Source: Stenotrophomonas rhizophila
Lineage (GTDB): Bacteria > Pseudomonadota > Gammaproteobacteria > Xanthomonadales > Xanthomonadaceae
NCBI RefSeq assembly: GCF_000661955.1
Contig: NZ_CP007597.1
Location: 3,979,728 to 4,043,727 of the forward strand
Length of the DNA: 64,000 nt
Reading direction: 5' to 3'
In this document: positions 26,293 to 34,138 of the stretch, in pieces
How positions within the stretch are numbered: position 1 is the first letter of the stretch
Layout: every line of letters begins with the position of its first letter
The notes under the pieces: model-generated
What the model was told of the DNA's origin: nothing
The model's input: the letters and a program-made list of their open reading frames with translations, nothing else
Database searches by the model: none
Translations under genes and position numbers: made by a program

Positions 26293-27657
26293 ATGAATAT
26301 CGATGCGCGCAATGGCCGCCGCGGCTATCCCAACGGGCACAGTGCAGGAACGGCCACCCGACCGCTAGCCGCGCCGAAGCCGACGGACTGGCATGCACTG
26401 CTGGCCATGCTGGGGCAGTGGAAATGGTTGTTTGGTGCGCTTGGTACCTTCTGCGTCATCATTCACTTCTGGCGCGCAGGGTTTCTGCCACAGCTGTCGG
26501 TTATCGATCTGGGCCTGGTGGCCGGCGCGATCGTCTGCTTCGCGGCACTCATTTTCATCTATTTTTCGCTTGTGCTATTGGCGCCGGGATTAGCCTTGGC
26601 CAACCTCATCGACGAGCCGCAGCACGCGCCCGCCTCCTTTGGGACTATTGCGCGGTATGCCTTCCTCGGTTGGATCATCTCCGCAACTGCCTACTACATC
26701 ATGGCGAAAGCACTGAGCGGCATGGCCCTGCAGATCAGTCTCCTGGTTTACGTGGGCACCGCCGGCCTCCTCTTCCTTGTGCTGATGATGGCAGATGAGT
26801 GGCCGTGGTGGATTCGCAGATGGCGCACCAACGGAGCGCGAAGCCGGATTGAGCTTGCCCTCTACATCGGCGCGCTCTACGCGATCACGATTCCGATTTC
26901 CGCGGTCATTCTTGGAGCAACCGCACCGGAAACTCTCTCCCAGAGTGAAGATAGTCCCATAGTGTTTCTTGGCATCCTGATCGTTGCCCATTTCGCGGTA
27001 GTTATCACGCACCGACTTACAGTTGCACTTCGGCTCGGCCTGTTGATGGGCATGACACTATTGGTCACTGTCACCACGGGTGTCGGCTTTGAATGGATTG
27101 ATCGCGCCACCAGCAATTTCCGCATAGGCATGATGGCCAATCAGACGGTACTCGTGACCGAAAAGGGATGCCACATAGCCAAGGCGGCTGGCGTCGCAAC
27201 CGGCTGCAACCCCATTTACAGCCCCACATCAACGCCTTCACTTTACGAGATCAAACCGGTAATGATCCTGACGCGGCTAGGCAGCTACGTAGTGATTGGT
27301 GAAAAAGGCTGGCGCTTCTCCCGCAAAACGAGCCGCTCAGTCCCGCTGCCTGCTGCCGACGTCATCTCTTGGTATAAGTATGAAGAAAGCCATCAAGAGC
27401 CGACAGCCGAAAGTGCGTCCTCTGTCCAGCCTCCTACCCGAGCCACCATCGCTGCGGCCCCGCCCGTGAGAGCCAAACCGTCGCGCAAGCCTCCCCAGGC
27501 CAAGCACCGCGCGGCTGTAACCTGCCTCCCGGATGAAGCCACGCCAACCGCTCCGCCCCACGACACCGGCGCAGCCGCGCCAACGACTAATGTCTACACG
27601 CCACCACCGCCAGCTAGTTCCTCATTGGAAGCACAGCCGCAGGAATCGCCGACCTGA
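26293..27657 (+). CDS. Multi-pass membrane protein with soluble tail, unknown
   Basis: The 454-residue product has about seven hydrophobic segments between residues 35 and 265, then a soluble domain (QTVLVTEKGCHIAKAAG, MILTRLGSYVVIGEKGW) and a proline/alanine-rich tail. AAGGA precedes the ATG. Base composition is lower in GC than the flanks. The downstream gene has a similar plan with fewer residues. Pairs of membrane proteins like this can be immunity proteins or sensors, but nothing here decides the role. Confidence 0.65.
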   Translation: MNIDARNGRRGYPNGHSAGTATRPLAAPKPTDWHALLAMLGQWKWLFGALGTFCVIIHFWRAGFLPQLSVIDLGLVAGAIVCFAALIFIYFSLVLLAPGLALANLIDEPQHAPASFGTIARYAFLGWIISATAYYIMAKALSGMALQISLLVYVGTAGLLFLVLMMADEWPWWIRRWRTNGARSRIELALYIGALYAITIPISAVILGATAPETLSQSEDSPIVFLGILIVAHFAVVITHRLTVALRLGLLMGMTLLVTVTTGVGFEWIDRATSNFRIGMMANQTVLVTEKGCHIAKAAGVATGCNPIYSPTSTPSLYEIKPVMILTRLGSYVVIGEKGWRFSRKTSRSVPLPAADVISWYKYEESHQEPTAESASSVQPPTRATIAAAPPVRAKPSRKPPQAKHRAAVTCLPDEATPTAPPHDTGAAAPTTNVYTPPPPASSSLEAQPQESPT

Positions 27658-27801
27658 CCGTCGACGGCACCTGTGATCAACCGCTTCCCCGGCGAGTGCC
27701 ACAAGGAAGTCACACCAACGCATCCGAAAGGGAGACGAAAGGCGTACGTCATACCACTGCGCGCCCGCGCCGGCCCTGCATGAATAATAGAGACAAAGAG
27801 A

Positions 27802-28620
27802 ATGAGTACGCCAAACGGCAAGCCGATCACTGGCGAACGAACCTGGCCGGAAGAATCTCGCATCATCCGCAAATGGATAGAAGATCACCCGGTCCTCCTG
27901 ACAGCACTTGCGTTCTTTTTGCCTAGTTCCGGGCTCTATCATTTCGTTGCGGACGGCAACGTACCACTGGAAATCGCTTCGTCCGATGCCATAGCAGCAT
28001 TGCCCATGCTGCTTACACGCGTCTCATTCCTGGTCATCATGCTGTGCGCACTATTCGTGCTGCCCGCCTTGATGATGTTTGGAGGCGCCATCCGCGAGCC
28101 GGACGGACGTCTGCGAGTGCTGCCGAGATACCTCCCTGTGAGGCTCAGAAAGCTGTTGCAATGGTGGGGCACACTGGCGCTACCCGGCCTCATGATCGTA
28201 GCGGCGGTGATCGCCGATACTGCTTTCAACATCCAGGGCAATTGGCTGGTGGGCGCCGCTATCGGCGTTTCAATGGTGGTGTTCACATTGATTACAAGAC
28301 GCATCCGGCGGGGCGCGCTCAAGGCACCGATTCTCTCCGAATTCATGGCGTTTGCATTGGCGGCGTGCGCAGTCCAGATGATGGCCGCATTGCTTGCCAT
28401 GCAGTTAAGCCTTCGATACGTTGAGGATTCGACGAACACAGGGTGGGTAGCGCTACTTCTGGCGGGGGCCGTGATCGCCGTCGCCGTACTGCAGGTAACT
28501 ATCGTCGTGGTGATTCAAGACACCAGCCAACATGCCGGATTCGTGCGGCAGGGCTTCATAGCTGCCCTGCTGCTGGTTGCAGTCGCCTTTACACATATCC
28601 ACACAGCGGCGCGGCACTGA
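27802..28620 (+). CDS. Multi-pass membrane protein, unknown, probably frameshifted at its end
   Basis: The 272-residue frame has about seven hydrophobic helices and stops just after the last one (AFTHIHTAARH). The upstream neighbour continues at this point into a soluble domain. Here the matching domain follows directly in another frame (28603-28868). A one-base change in the GCGGCGCGG run at about 28606 would join them. I infer a recent frameshift, a sequencing error or programmed shifting. Confidence 0.65.
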   Translation: MSTPNGKPITGERTWPEESRIIRKWIEDHPVLLTALAFFLPSSGLYHFVADGNVPLEIASSDAIAALPMLLTRVSFLVIMLCALFVLPALMMFGGAIREPDGRLRVLPRYLPVRLRKLLQWWGTLALPGLMIVAAVIADTAFNIQGNWLVGAAIGVSMVVFTLITRRIRRGALKAPILSEFMAFALAACAVQMMAALLAMQLSLRYVEDSTNTGWVALLLAGAVIAVAVLQVTIVVVIQDTSQHAGFVRQGFIAALLLVAVAFTHIHTAARH

Positions 28621-28868
28621 CCAGCATTGCGCTCCGCGACAGCGCATCAGGGGGTCACCGGTGCGTGACGTTGCAGCTTGCTGCTGACGCTGCTGATTTC
28701 GGCATGCTGATCGACAGCAAGCCCACTGCGAAGGGAAGGACCGTTGGCCTCAAGCTCCTTTCCAATCTAGGCGGGATCTATCTGGCACGCATAGACGGCG
28801 GCAAGGATACAACCGTATACCGGATCCCTACCGACAAGGTAGTTGGCATGGCGCCTTGTAAGAAATAG
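28603..28868 (+). pseudogene. Displaced C-terminal soluble domain of the preceding membrane protein
   Basis: The frame ALTSIALRDSASGGHRC through LKLLSNLGGIYLARIDGG to YRIPTDKVVGMAPCKK reads as real protein but lacks a start of its own. It parallels the tail of the 26293 protein (MILTRLGSYVVIGEKGW, VPLPAADVISWY). It is most simply the separated 3' end of the 27802 gene. Confidence 0.6.
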
Positions 28869-28906
28869 TACGGATCCCAGTGCGGCTTCGGCAGCATCCG
28901 ACCACA

Positions 28907-28943
28907 CCAAGGGGCCCAGCCGCCGACGCGGTTGGGCCCTTGG
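28907..28943. terminator. Bidirectional terminator-like hairpin
   Basis: CCAAGGGGCCCAGCC pairs with GGTTGGGCCCTTGG with one bulge. It lies between the membrane protein gene and the convergent propeller gene, placed to end both transcripts. Confidence 0.7.
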
Positions 28944-28951
28944 TCAACGCA

Positions 28952-30097
28952 TCAGTCCAACTGGATCCGCGCCACCGACTCCGGGCTGCCCTTGGCTTCG
29001 TTGTCGCCGTTCTTGAGGGTCACGTACAGCACGTTCTTCTTCGCATCCAGCGCCAGGCTGTTTGGGTGCGTGGGCACCGAATAGGTCTTGAGCGGCTTGT
29101 ACGTATCGCTGTTGTACGACGTCACCGTGCCCGCTTCGCGGTTGGTCACGTACAGGCGCTTGCGCTTGGCGTCCAGCAGGATGCCCAACGGGCCGGCGTC
29201 GGTGGGGATGCTGGCCAGTTCCTTGCCGGTGGTGCGGTCCAGCACCAGCACGCGCTGGCCCGGGTGAGTGGAGGTGAAGCCCGAGCTGCTGGCCTGGTAC
29301 TTGCGGATCATCTCCGAGCCCTGGTCGGTGACGTACAGGCGCTTGCCCGACGGCTCCAGCGCGATGTTCATCGGCTGCTCGGCGCTCACCTTGAAGCGCT
29401 GCTCCACCTTGCCGCTGTCGGTCCCCACGGTGACCACTTCGGCCAGCAGGTTGGAGGTGTACACGCGCTTGCCCTTGGCATCCAGTGCCAGACCCGGTGC
29501 CTTGGCGTTGCCCAGGCCCGGAATGGTGTTGACCACGTTCAGCGACTGCGTGTCCACCACGAACAGCACGCTGCCGTCGCCGGAGTGGCCGGTGACGTAC
29601 AGGCGGTTGGCCACGCCATCCACCACCAGCTCGCGCAGGTCGTGGGTGTAGGCGGCCTTGCCGTCCCTGCCCACCTTCTTTTCCATCAGCTGCACGATGC
29701 CCACCACCTTGTGGGTGTTGGTATCCACCACGGTGACCGAGGTGTCCACGGTATTGCCGATGTACAGGCGGTGGTTGGCGTCGTCCAGCACCAGGCCGAA
29801 GGCTTTGCGCTCCAGCGGGATCTGCGCTTCAACGTCGAGGGTGTTGGGGTCCAGCAGCAACAGCTGCGCCGGGCCGGCGGCATCGCCGAAGCCACCGGAC
29901 GAGGCCACGTACACCACGTCTACCGTGGGGCTGTAGGCCAGCTCATACAGGCCCTGGGCAACGGGCTTGCGCAGCACGGCGGCTGCGGTTTCGGCAGCCG
30001 GGGTGGTCTTGCCCACGGCGAACGCCGACGGGGTGCCAAGGGACAGGGTGACGGCGAGGGCCAGCGCGGCCGAACGGAGAAGGGAACGAGAGTACAT
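28952..30097 (-). CDS. Exported YncE-like beta-propeller protein
   Basis: The 381-residue product has a signal peptide ending at PSAFAVGK and seven-bladed propeller repeats marked by NHRLYIGNTVD, ANRLYVTGHSGDG, GKRLYVTDQGSE and RKRLYVTNREAG. It belongs with YncE/PQQ-type periplasmic propellers, which may bind DNA or metals; no catalytic residues are expected. It marks the left border of the large accessory island. Confidence 0.85.
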   Translation of the reverse strand: MYSRSLLRSAALALAVTLSLGTPSAFAVGKTTPAAETAAAVLRKPVAQGLYELAYSPTVDVVYVASSGGFGDAAGPAQLLLLDPNTLDVEAQIPLERKAFGLVLDDANHRLYIGNTVDTSVTVVDTNTHKVVGIVQLMEKKVGRDGKAAYTHDLRELVVDGVANRLYVTGHSGDGSVLFVVDTQSLNVVNTIPGLGNAKAPGLALDAKGKRVYTSNLLAEVVTVGTDSGKVEQRFKVSAEQPMNIALEPSGKRLYVTDQGSEMIRKYQASSSGFTSTHPGQRVLVLDRTTGKELASIPTDAGPLGILLDAKRKRLYVTNREAGTVTSYNSDTYKPLKTYSVPTHPNSLALDAKKNVLYVTLKNGDNEAKGSPESVARIQLD

Positions 30098-30244
30098 GCG
30101 AGCGTCCTTGAATGGGCACGGGAGGGTGTCCTGGCTCGCTGGGCCGTACGTGTGACGGCCGGTCCCGCATGTGTGCGTGGGCTGGCTGGCTGGAATGCCG
30201 GGGAATGGTAGCAGGGTGTGGGGGTGGGTGCTTGGGGGCGGCAA

Positions 30245-30574
30245 TTAGTCGAAGGGGAATGGGCCAAAGGCAATGGGTTCGGCTTCGCACAATCGCAACA
30301 TGCATGCTGCCAGCTCCGGGCCTATGGCCACGGCGGCTTCGGCGGGCGTGCCCAGTTGGTAATGGCCGTCGGGAGCCATGTCCAGATGCCTCGCCAGCAA
30401 CTCATAGTAGAGTTGTTCGGTAATGTCCTCGATCGAGCAACCCGACGCGACGAAGGCGACCAAGCCTTCTTCCTCGGGTGTGCCGCGATCCCGTTCCCAG
30501 CGGCTACGGCGCAGGGTGTAGCCCACTTCGCCGTACCAGTACTTGCCTTCGAAATCTTCGTCATCGTCTTGCAT
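30245..30574 (-). CDS. Small acidic hypothetical protein
   Basis: The 109-residue product starts MQDDDEDFEGKYWYGEVGY and is strongly acidic, with a helical second half. No family is recognised. Its position at the end of an immunity gene array and its acidic character would fit an immunity protein, but this is a guess. Confidence 0.55.
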   Translation of the reverse strand: MQDDDEDFEGKYWYGEVGYTLRRSRWERDRGTPEEEGLVAFVASGCSIEDITEQLYYELLARHLDMAPDGHYQLGTPAEAAVAIGPELAACMLRLCEAEPIAFGPFPFD

Positions 30575-30640
30575 GGCTGCGAGCTCAGGAAGGCGTTGGT
30601 GAGTGTTTGGGCTCAGGATCCAAAGTGAGGTGGGGCTGCA

Positions 30641-31324
30641 CTATTTCCATAGCCCTTGATCCTTGATCTCCTTCACTATGTCCCTCATCACCTCCGGCTC
30701 GGCAAGTTTGGCGAGCAGCATGAGGTGTTCAACAGCCTTCACCTTTTGAAGGTTGCTGATACGGCAGGGACCGCCCATGGCAAGCGCAGGTACAAACCCG
30801 TACATTTCGTCCGGTGCCAAGTGGCCCAACCGCTTGTGTGCCCGCTCAAAGAGTGGAGCTTCGCGTTCGTCTGTCTGATCAAGACCGTCATGATTCAGAC
30901 CAGCGATCCACGTCGATATCAGGAAATCCTGCTTACCTTCGTTCATCCATCGCGACTTGTCGGCTGGGAAGATCATTCCCCATGGGCACTGGATGGTGAT
31001 ACTCGAACCTGATCGGGTCCCCCACAACATCAGCTCGCCAAATGCGCTTCGGCCGATAACGTAATAGTTGTCGGCATCAGAAAAACGAGTTCGCTCCAGC
31101 CATGCTTCGACGACGTCAATGTACTCGTCGGGATCGGTCATCCAGAACATGCCGCGACCGTATCCAGCAAAGCCATACGCCTCCCAATACTCCAGCAGCT
31201 TGTTTGGCAACTTCCCACGGTACTTGCTTAACGTGTGCTCCGACACCGGTCGCACATCCACGGCGGGACCGAATGCCTTCTTCTGGTAGAAGTAGGCGAA
31301 CTTGTCATCCAACATCTTGATCAT
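30641..31324 (-). CDS. Tdi1-like T6SS immunity protein (GAD-like plus DUF1851), copy 4
   Basis: The 227-residue product has an N-terminal GAD-like domain (KLPNKLLEYWEAYGFAGYG, MFWMTDPDEY) and a C-terminal DUF1851 part (SAFGELMLWGTRSG, DEMYGFVPALAMGG). This is the layout of Tdi1, which neutralises the Tde1 DNase effector. ATG 31324 overlaps the TGA of a broken effector tail as ATGA, with a GGAG ribosome site inside that tail. It is the most distal of four such genes and lacks an intact partner. Confidence 0.85.
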   Translation of the reverse strand: MIKMLDDKFAYFYQKKAFGPAVDVRPVSEHTLSKYRGKLPNKLLEYWEAYGFAGYGRGMFWMTDPDEYIDVVEAWLERTRFSDADNYYVIGRSAFGELMLWGTRSGSSITIQCPWGMIFPADKSRWMNEGKQDFLISTWIAGLNHDGLDQTDEREAPLFERAHKRLGHLAPDEMYGFVPALAMGGPCRISNLQKVKAVEHLMLLAKLAEPEVMRDIVKEIKDQGLWK

Positions 31325-31865
31325 TTGCAGCGCTCCAGTCCGCCATTCATTCTCGTCTTCCCACGTTCGCCCAGGGCGGCGATCTTACGGTCCAGGCCTT
31401 CGCGGTCGCCGGTGAGCAGCAGGCGGGTCCACTCTTTAAGCTCGCGGTCGGCCTTGTACATGAGCACAGCCATGTCCACCGCTGTTTCCACGGTACCGGC
31501 CACGTAGTCCCACGTGCCCTGCCCCATGCCCAGCGCCTGGTTGCCGCGCTGCACGCCCCAGCGTATGGCATTGCCGGCCTTGTCCCATTGCTGCCATTCC
31601 GGGGTCATGTCGGTGCGGGTCTGGGCGACGATGGCGTCCAGGGCCGCCTTCAGCCGCGCGCGCGGCCAGAATGGGGGCGTTGTCTTCCTCGGGCTCCTCA
31701 GGCTGGAACAGCACCTGCACCATCTGTATCGGGCCCACGGTGACCTCGGGTATACGCGCGGCCCTCGTCGTCCAGGTGGTCAGTGCGGATGCTGTCGTGG
31801 GGCAGCGAGCGCAAGGTGGCGATGGTGATTGTTCCGGCGCCAGGGCCAAGAAAAGTCGCACTGGG
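31321..31865 (-). pseudogene. Broken effector fragment (T6SS PAAR/Ntox15 relic)
   Basis: Reading leftward from 31865, pieces in different frames match the intact effector at 34135-35988: DSIRTDHLDDEGR, then ARIPEVTVGPIQMVQVLFQP, then MTPEWQQWDKAGNAIRWG to LDRKIAAL. That last piece jumps straight to the tail GERGKTRMNGGLERCK. The PAAR part and about 290 residues with the DNase domain are gone. The tail retains the ribosome site of the next immunity gene. Confidence 0.88.
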
Positions 31866-31873
31866 CCCGAAAG

Positions 31874-32557
31874 CTACTTCCAAACACCTCGATCTTTTGC
31901 TTCCTTCACGATATCCATCATGACCTCCCGCTCTCCAAGATGCGCAAGCAACGTAAGGTGCTCTGCGGCTTTGACCTTTTGCATGTGGTCCAAGCGGCAG
32001 GGCCCGCCCAATGCCAATGCAGGAATGAAGCCATACATCTCATCGTCGTGAAGCGGCCCAAGCAGTTTCATCGCCCGTTCGAAGAGTGGCTGGTCATTCT
32101 CGTCCGTTTCGTCAAGATAAACCTTGTCCATCTGCTCGATCCACATGGATACGAGAAAGTCAGCTTCGCCTTCTTTCATCCATTTGGACTGGTCGCTGGG
32201 GAAGAGCATCCCCCACGTTGGCAGGATTCTCAGGCTCGGACCGGTTCTCGTGCCCCACACATCAAGGCGCCCGAAGCAGCTGCGGCCGATGACAAAGTAA
32301 TCGTCGTTACCTTCAAAAGGCGTGCCCTGGATCCAGGTGGAAAGGGCGACCTCATACTCTGCAGGATCGACAAGCCAGAACCTTCCGTCTCCAAACCCAG
32401 CAAAACCGAAGAGCTGCCAGTACGCCAAGAGCCGGGCAGGCAGCTTGCTACGGTACCGGGCAAGGTGCTCGGGAGTTACCGCGCCTCCTGGTACTGCAGG
32501 TCCAAATGCCTTCTTGTCGTAGAAGTACGCAAAGCTCTCATCTAGCACGGGTTTCAT
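31874..32557 (-). CDS. Tdi1-like T6SS immunity protein, copy 3
   Basis: The 227-residue product shows the same motifs as the neighbouring copies: KLPARLLAYWQLFGFAGFG, FWLVDPAEYE, FGRLDVWGTRTGPS and DEMYGFIPALALGG. ATG 32557 overlaps the TGA of a different effector tail (GLECCK) as ATGA. Its 3' flank (31862-31900) repeats the 3' flank of the copy at 33455. It is an orphan protecting against a toxin no longer encoded here. Confidence 0.84.
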   Translation of the reverse strand: MKPVLDESFAYFYDKKAFGPAVPGGAVTPEHLARYRSKLPARLLAYWQLFGFAGFGDGRFWLVDPAEYEVALSTWIQGTPFEGNDDYFVIGRSCFGRLDVWGTRTGPSLRILPTWGMLFPSDQSKWMKEGEADFLVSMWIEQMDKVYLDETDENDQPLFERAMKLLGPLHDDEMYGFIPALALGGPCRLDHMQKVKAAEHLTLLAHLGEREVMMDIVKEAKDRGVWK

Positions 32558-32645
32558 TTGCAACACTCAAGGCCACTGTTGGCTTTCATGGTTCCGGGCG
32601 ACGCTCGTGGCGGCATGCCGGGAACGTTGCGCTGTTTCTTCCAGC
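32554..32645 (-). pseudogene. Remnant tail of another effector
   Basis: The frame RWKKQRNVPGMPPRASP continuing to MKANSGLECCK ends in TGA overlapping the copy-3 start. Only the last residues resemble the intact effector (GLERCK); the rest differs, suggesting the tail of a different toxin. Confidence 0.55.
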
Positions 32646-32654
32646 GTCCACTGA

Positions 32655-33326
32655 CTACCAAAGCCCCGCATCCTTGGCCTCCTTCACGACGTCGCGCATG
32701 ACTTGCGGTGGACCCAAGTGAGCTAGCAATGTCAGATGCTCGATCGCTTTCACTCGCTGAAGGTGGTTGAGTCTGGCCGCGCCCCCGATGCTCAAAGCAG
32801 GCACGAAACCGTAGATCTCATCTACTTCAAGTTTCCCAAGCGTCCGCAGGGCCCTTTTGAATAGGGGAACTTCATTCTCATCCATTTCATCCAAATTCTC
32901 CTTGTCCATTCCGGACAGCCAAGTCGCGATGAGGAAGTCAGCTTCCTCCGGCGCTATCGGGGTTGGCGTGCTGCGGGGGAAGATCATTGCCCAAGCGGGC
33001 AGTATCTTCATGCATGGCCCGGTCTTTTCCCCCCAGATGAATAGCTTGCCAAACGCGGTTCTGCCAATGACGTGGTACTTGTCAGTGCCGTCAAACGGCG
33101 TGCCTTTGATCCATTGCTCAAGGACAAGGGCGTACTCATCGGGATCGGTCATCCAGAACAGCCCCTCGCCGTAACCGGCGAAACCGTACGCGGCCCAGTA
33201 GGCCAACAGCTTATCCGGGAGCCTTCCTCTGTAGCAGTTCAGTGTCTCGTGGGGGACTGCGCGAACGGCGACAGGCGGCCCGAATCCCATGTCTTCATAG
33301 AAGAAGCCAAAACTTCTGTCCAGCAT
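32655..33326 (-). CDS. Tdi1-like T6SS immunity protein, copy 2
   Basis: The 223-residue product has RLPDKLLAYWAAYGFAGYG, LFWMTDPDEYA, FGKLFIWGEKTGP and DEIYGFVPALSIGG. I set the start at ATG 33326, where the family begins, although the frame is open to 33464; TTG 33332 overlapping the TGA of the effector-tail remnant is possible. It is a divergent member of the array. Confidence 0.84.
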   Translation of the reverse strand: MLDRSFGFFYEDMGFGPPVAVRAVPHETLNCYRGRLPDKLLAYWAAYGFAGYGEGLFWMTDPDEYALVLEQWIKGTPFDGTDKYHVIGRTAFGKLFIWGEKTGPCMKILPAWAMIFPRSTPTPIAPEEADFLIATWLSGMDKENLDEMDENEVPLFKRALRTLGKLEVDEIYGFVPALSIGGAARLNHLQRVKAIEHLTLLAHLGPPQVMRDVVKEAKDAGLW

Positions 33327-33328
33327 CT

Positions 33329-33440
33329 TCAACCCTTGCACCTCTCTAAGTCGCCATTCATCATTTTCGGCTTCGTCATGCATGGCTTGGAGCGCAAGGT
33401 GGCGATGGTCATTGTTCCGGCGCCAACGCCAAGAAAACTC
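33329..33440 (-). pseudogene. Remnant effector tail and linker
   Basis: The frame FLGVGAGTMTIATLRS continuing to KPKMMNGDLERCKG ends in TGA at 33329. The ending matches the intact effector tail (KMNGGLERCK), and the linker matches the one before the 31.8 kb fragment (FLGPGAGTITIATLRS). It marks the junction of two duplicated units. Confidence 0.75.
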
Positions 33441-33454
33441 GCACTGCCCGAAAG

Positions 33455-34138
33455 CTACTTCCAAACACCTCGATCTTTTGCTTCCTTCACGATGTCCAAC
33501 ATGATTTCAGGTTCACCAAGTTGTGCAAGGAACATCAGGTGCTCGACGACCTTCACTTTCTTCAAGTGATCCAGCCGACCTGGTCCACCCATGACTAGTG
33601 CGGGAACGAAGCCATACATTTCATCCTCCGCCAACGGCCCAAGCACTTTGAGGGCGCGTTCAAACATAGGGCGGTCGTCATCGTCATCCTCATCCAAGCT
33701 GGTGCGCCTGGTTGATGCGAACCAGTTGGACATCATGCTGTCAGCGCGGCCATCACTTATTTGATCTGACTTGTCAGAGGGAAAGATCATGGCCTTGTTG
33801 CTGACAATCGTCAGGCTCGGACCTGTCTTGGTACCCCAGATGAACAATTCCCCAAAGGCACTTCGACCAATGACGTAGTACTTATCCCTTCCATAGAACT
33901 CTGTTCCGTGGAGCCACGCATTGAGGACTTCGGAGTAATCATCAGGATCTGTCATCCAAAAAAGACCATCTCCGTACCCAGCCAATCCATAGGCACTCCA
34001 GTACTCGATCAGTCTATTCGGCAACTTTCCGCGATAGTACGCCAACTTGTTAGACGGCACTAAGCGCGCATCGATTGCTGGCCCAAAACCTTCATCGTTA
34101 TAGAAAGAATCGAATCCTTCATCAACCATGTTCATCAT
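33455..34138 (-). CDS. Tdi1-like T6SS immunity protein, cognate copy (copy 1)
   Basis: The 227-residue product has KLPNRLIEYWSAYGLAGYG, LFWMTDPDDYS, FGELFIWGTKTGPS and DEMYGFVPALVMGG. It directly follows the intact DNase effector gene with an ATGA overlap, so it should be the antitoxin for it. ATG 34138 is preferred to 34144 because the GGAG inside the effector tail is eight bases before it but only two before the other. It is cytoplasmic and would bind the DNase domain. Confidence 0.9.
   Translation of the reverse strand: MMNMVDEGFDSFYNDEGFGPAIDARLVPSNKLAYYRGKLPNRLIEYWSAYGLAGYGDGLFWMTDPDDYSEVLNAWLHGTEFYGRDKYYVIGRSAFGELFIWGTKTGPSLTIVSNKAMIFPSDKSDQISDGRADSMMSNWFASTRRTSLDEDDDDDRPMFERALKVLGPLAEDEMYGFVPALVMGGPGRLDHLKKVKVVEHLMFLAQLGEPEIMLDIVKEAKDRGVWK

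Noticed and set aside
33327..33464. N-terminal extension of immunity copy 2 to 33464
   Set aside because: The added residues overlap an effector-tail relic in another frame and are not shared by the other copies.
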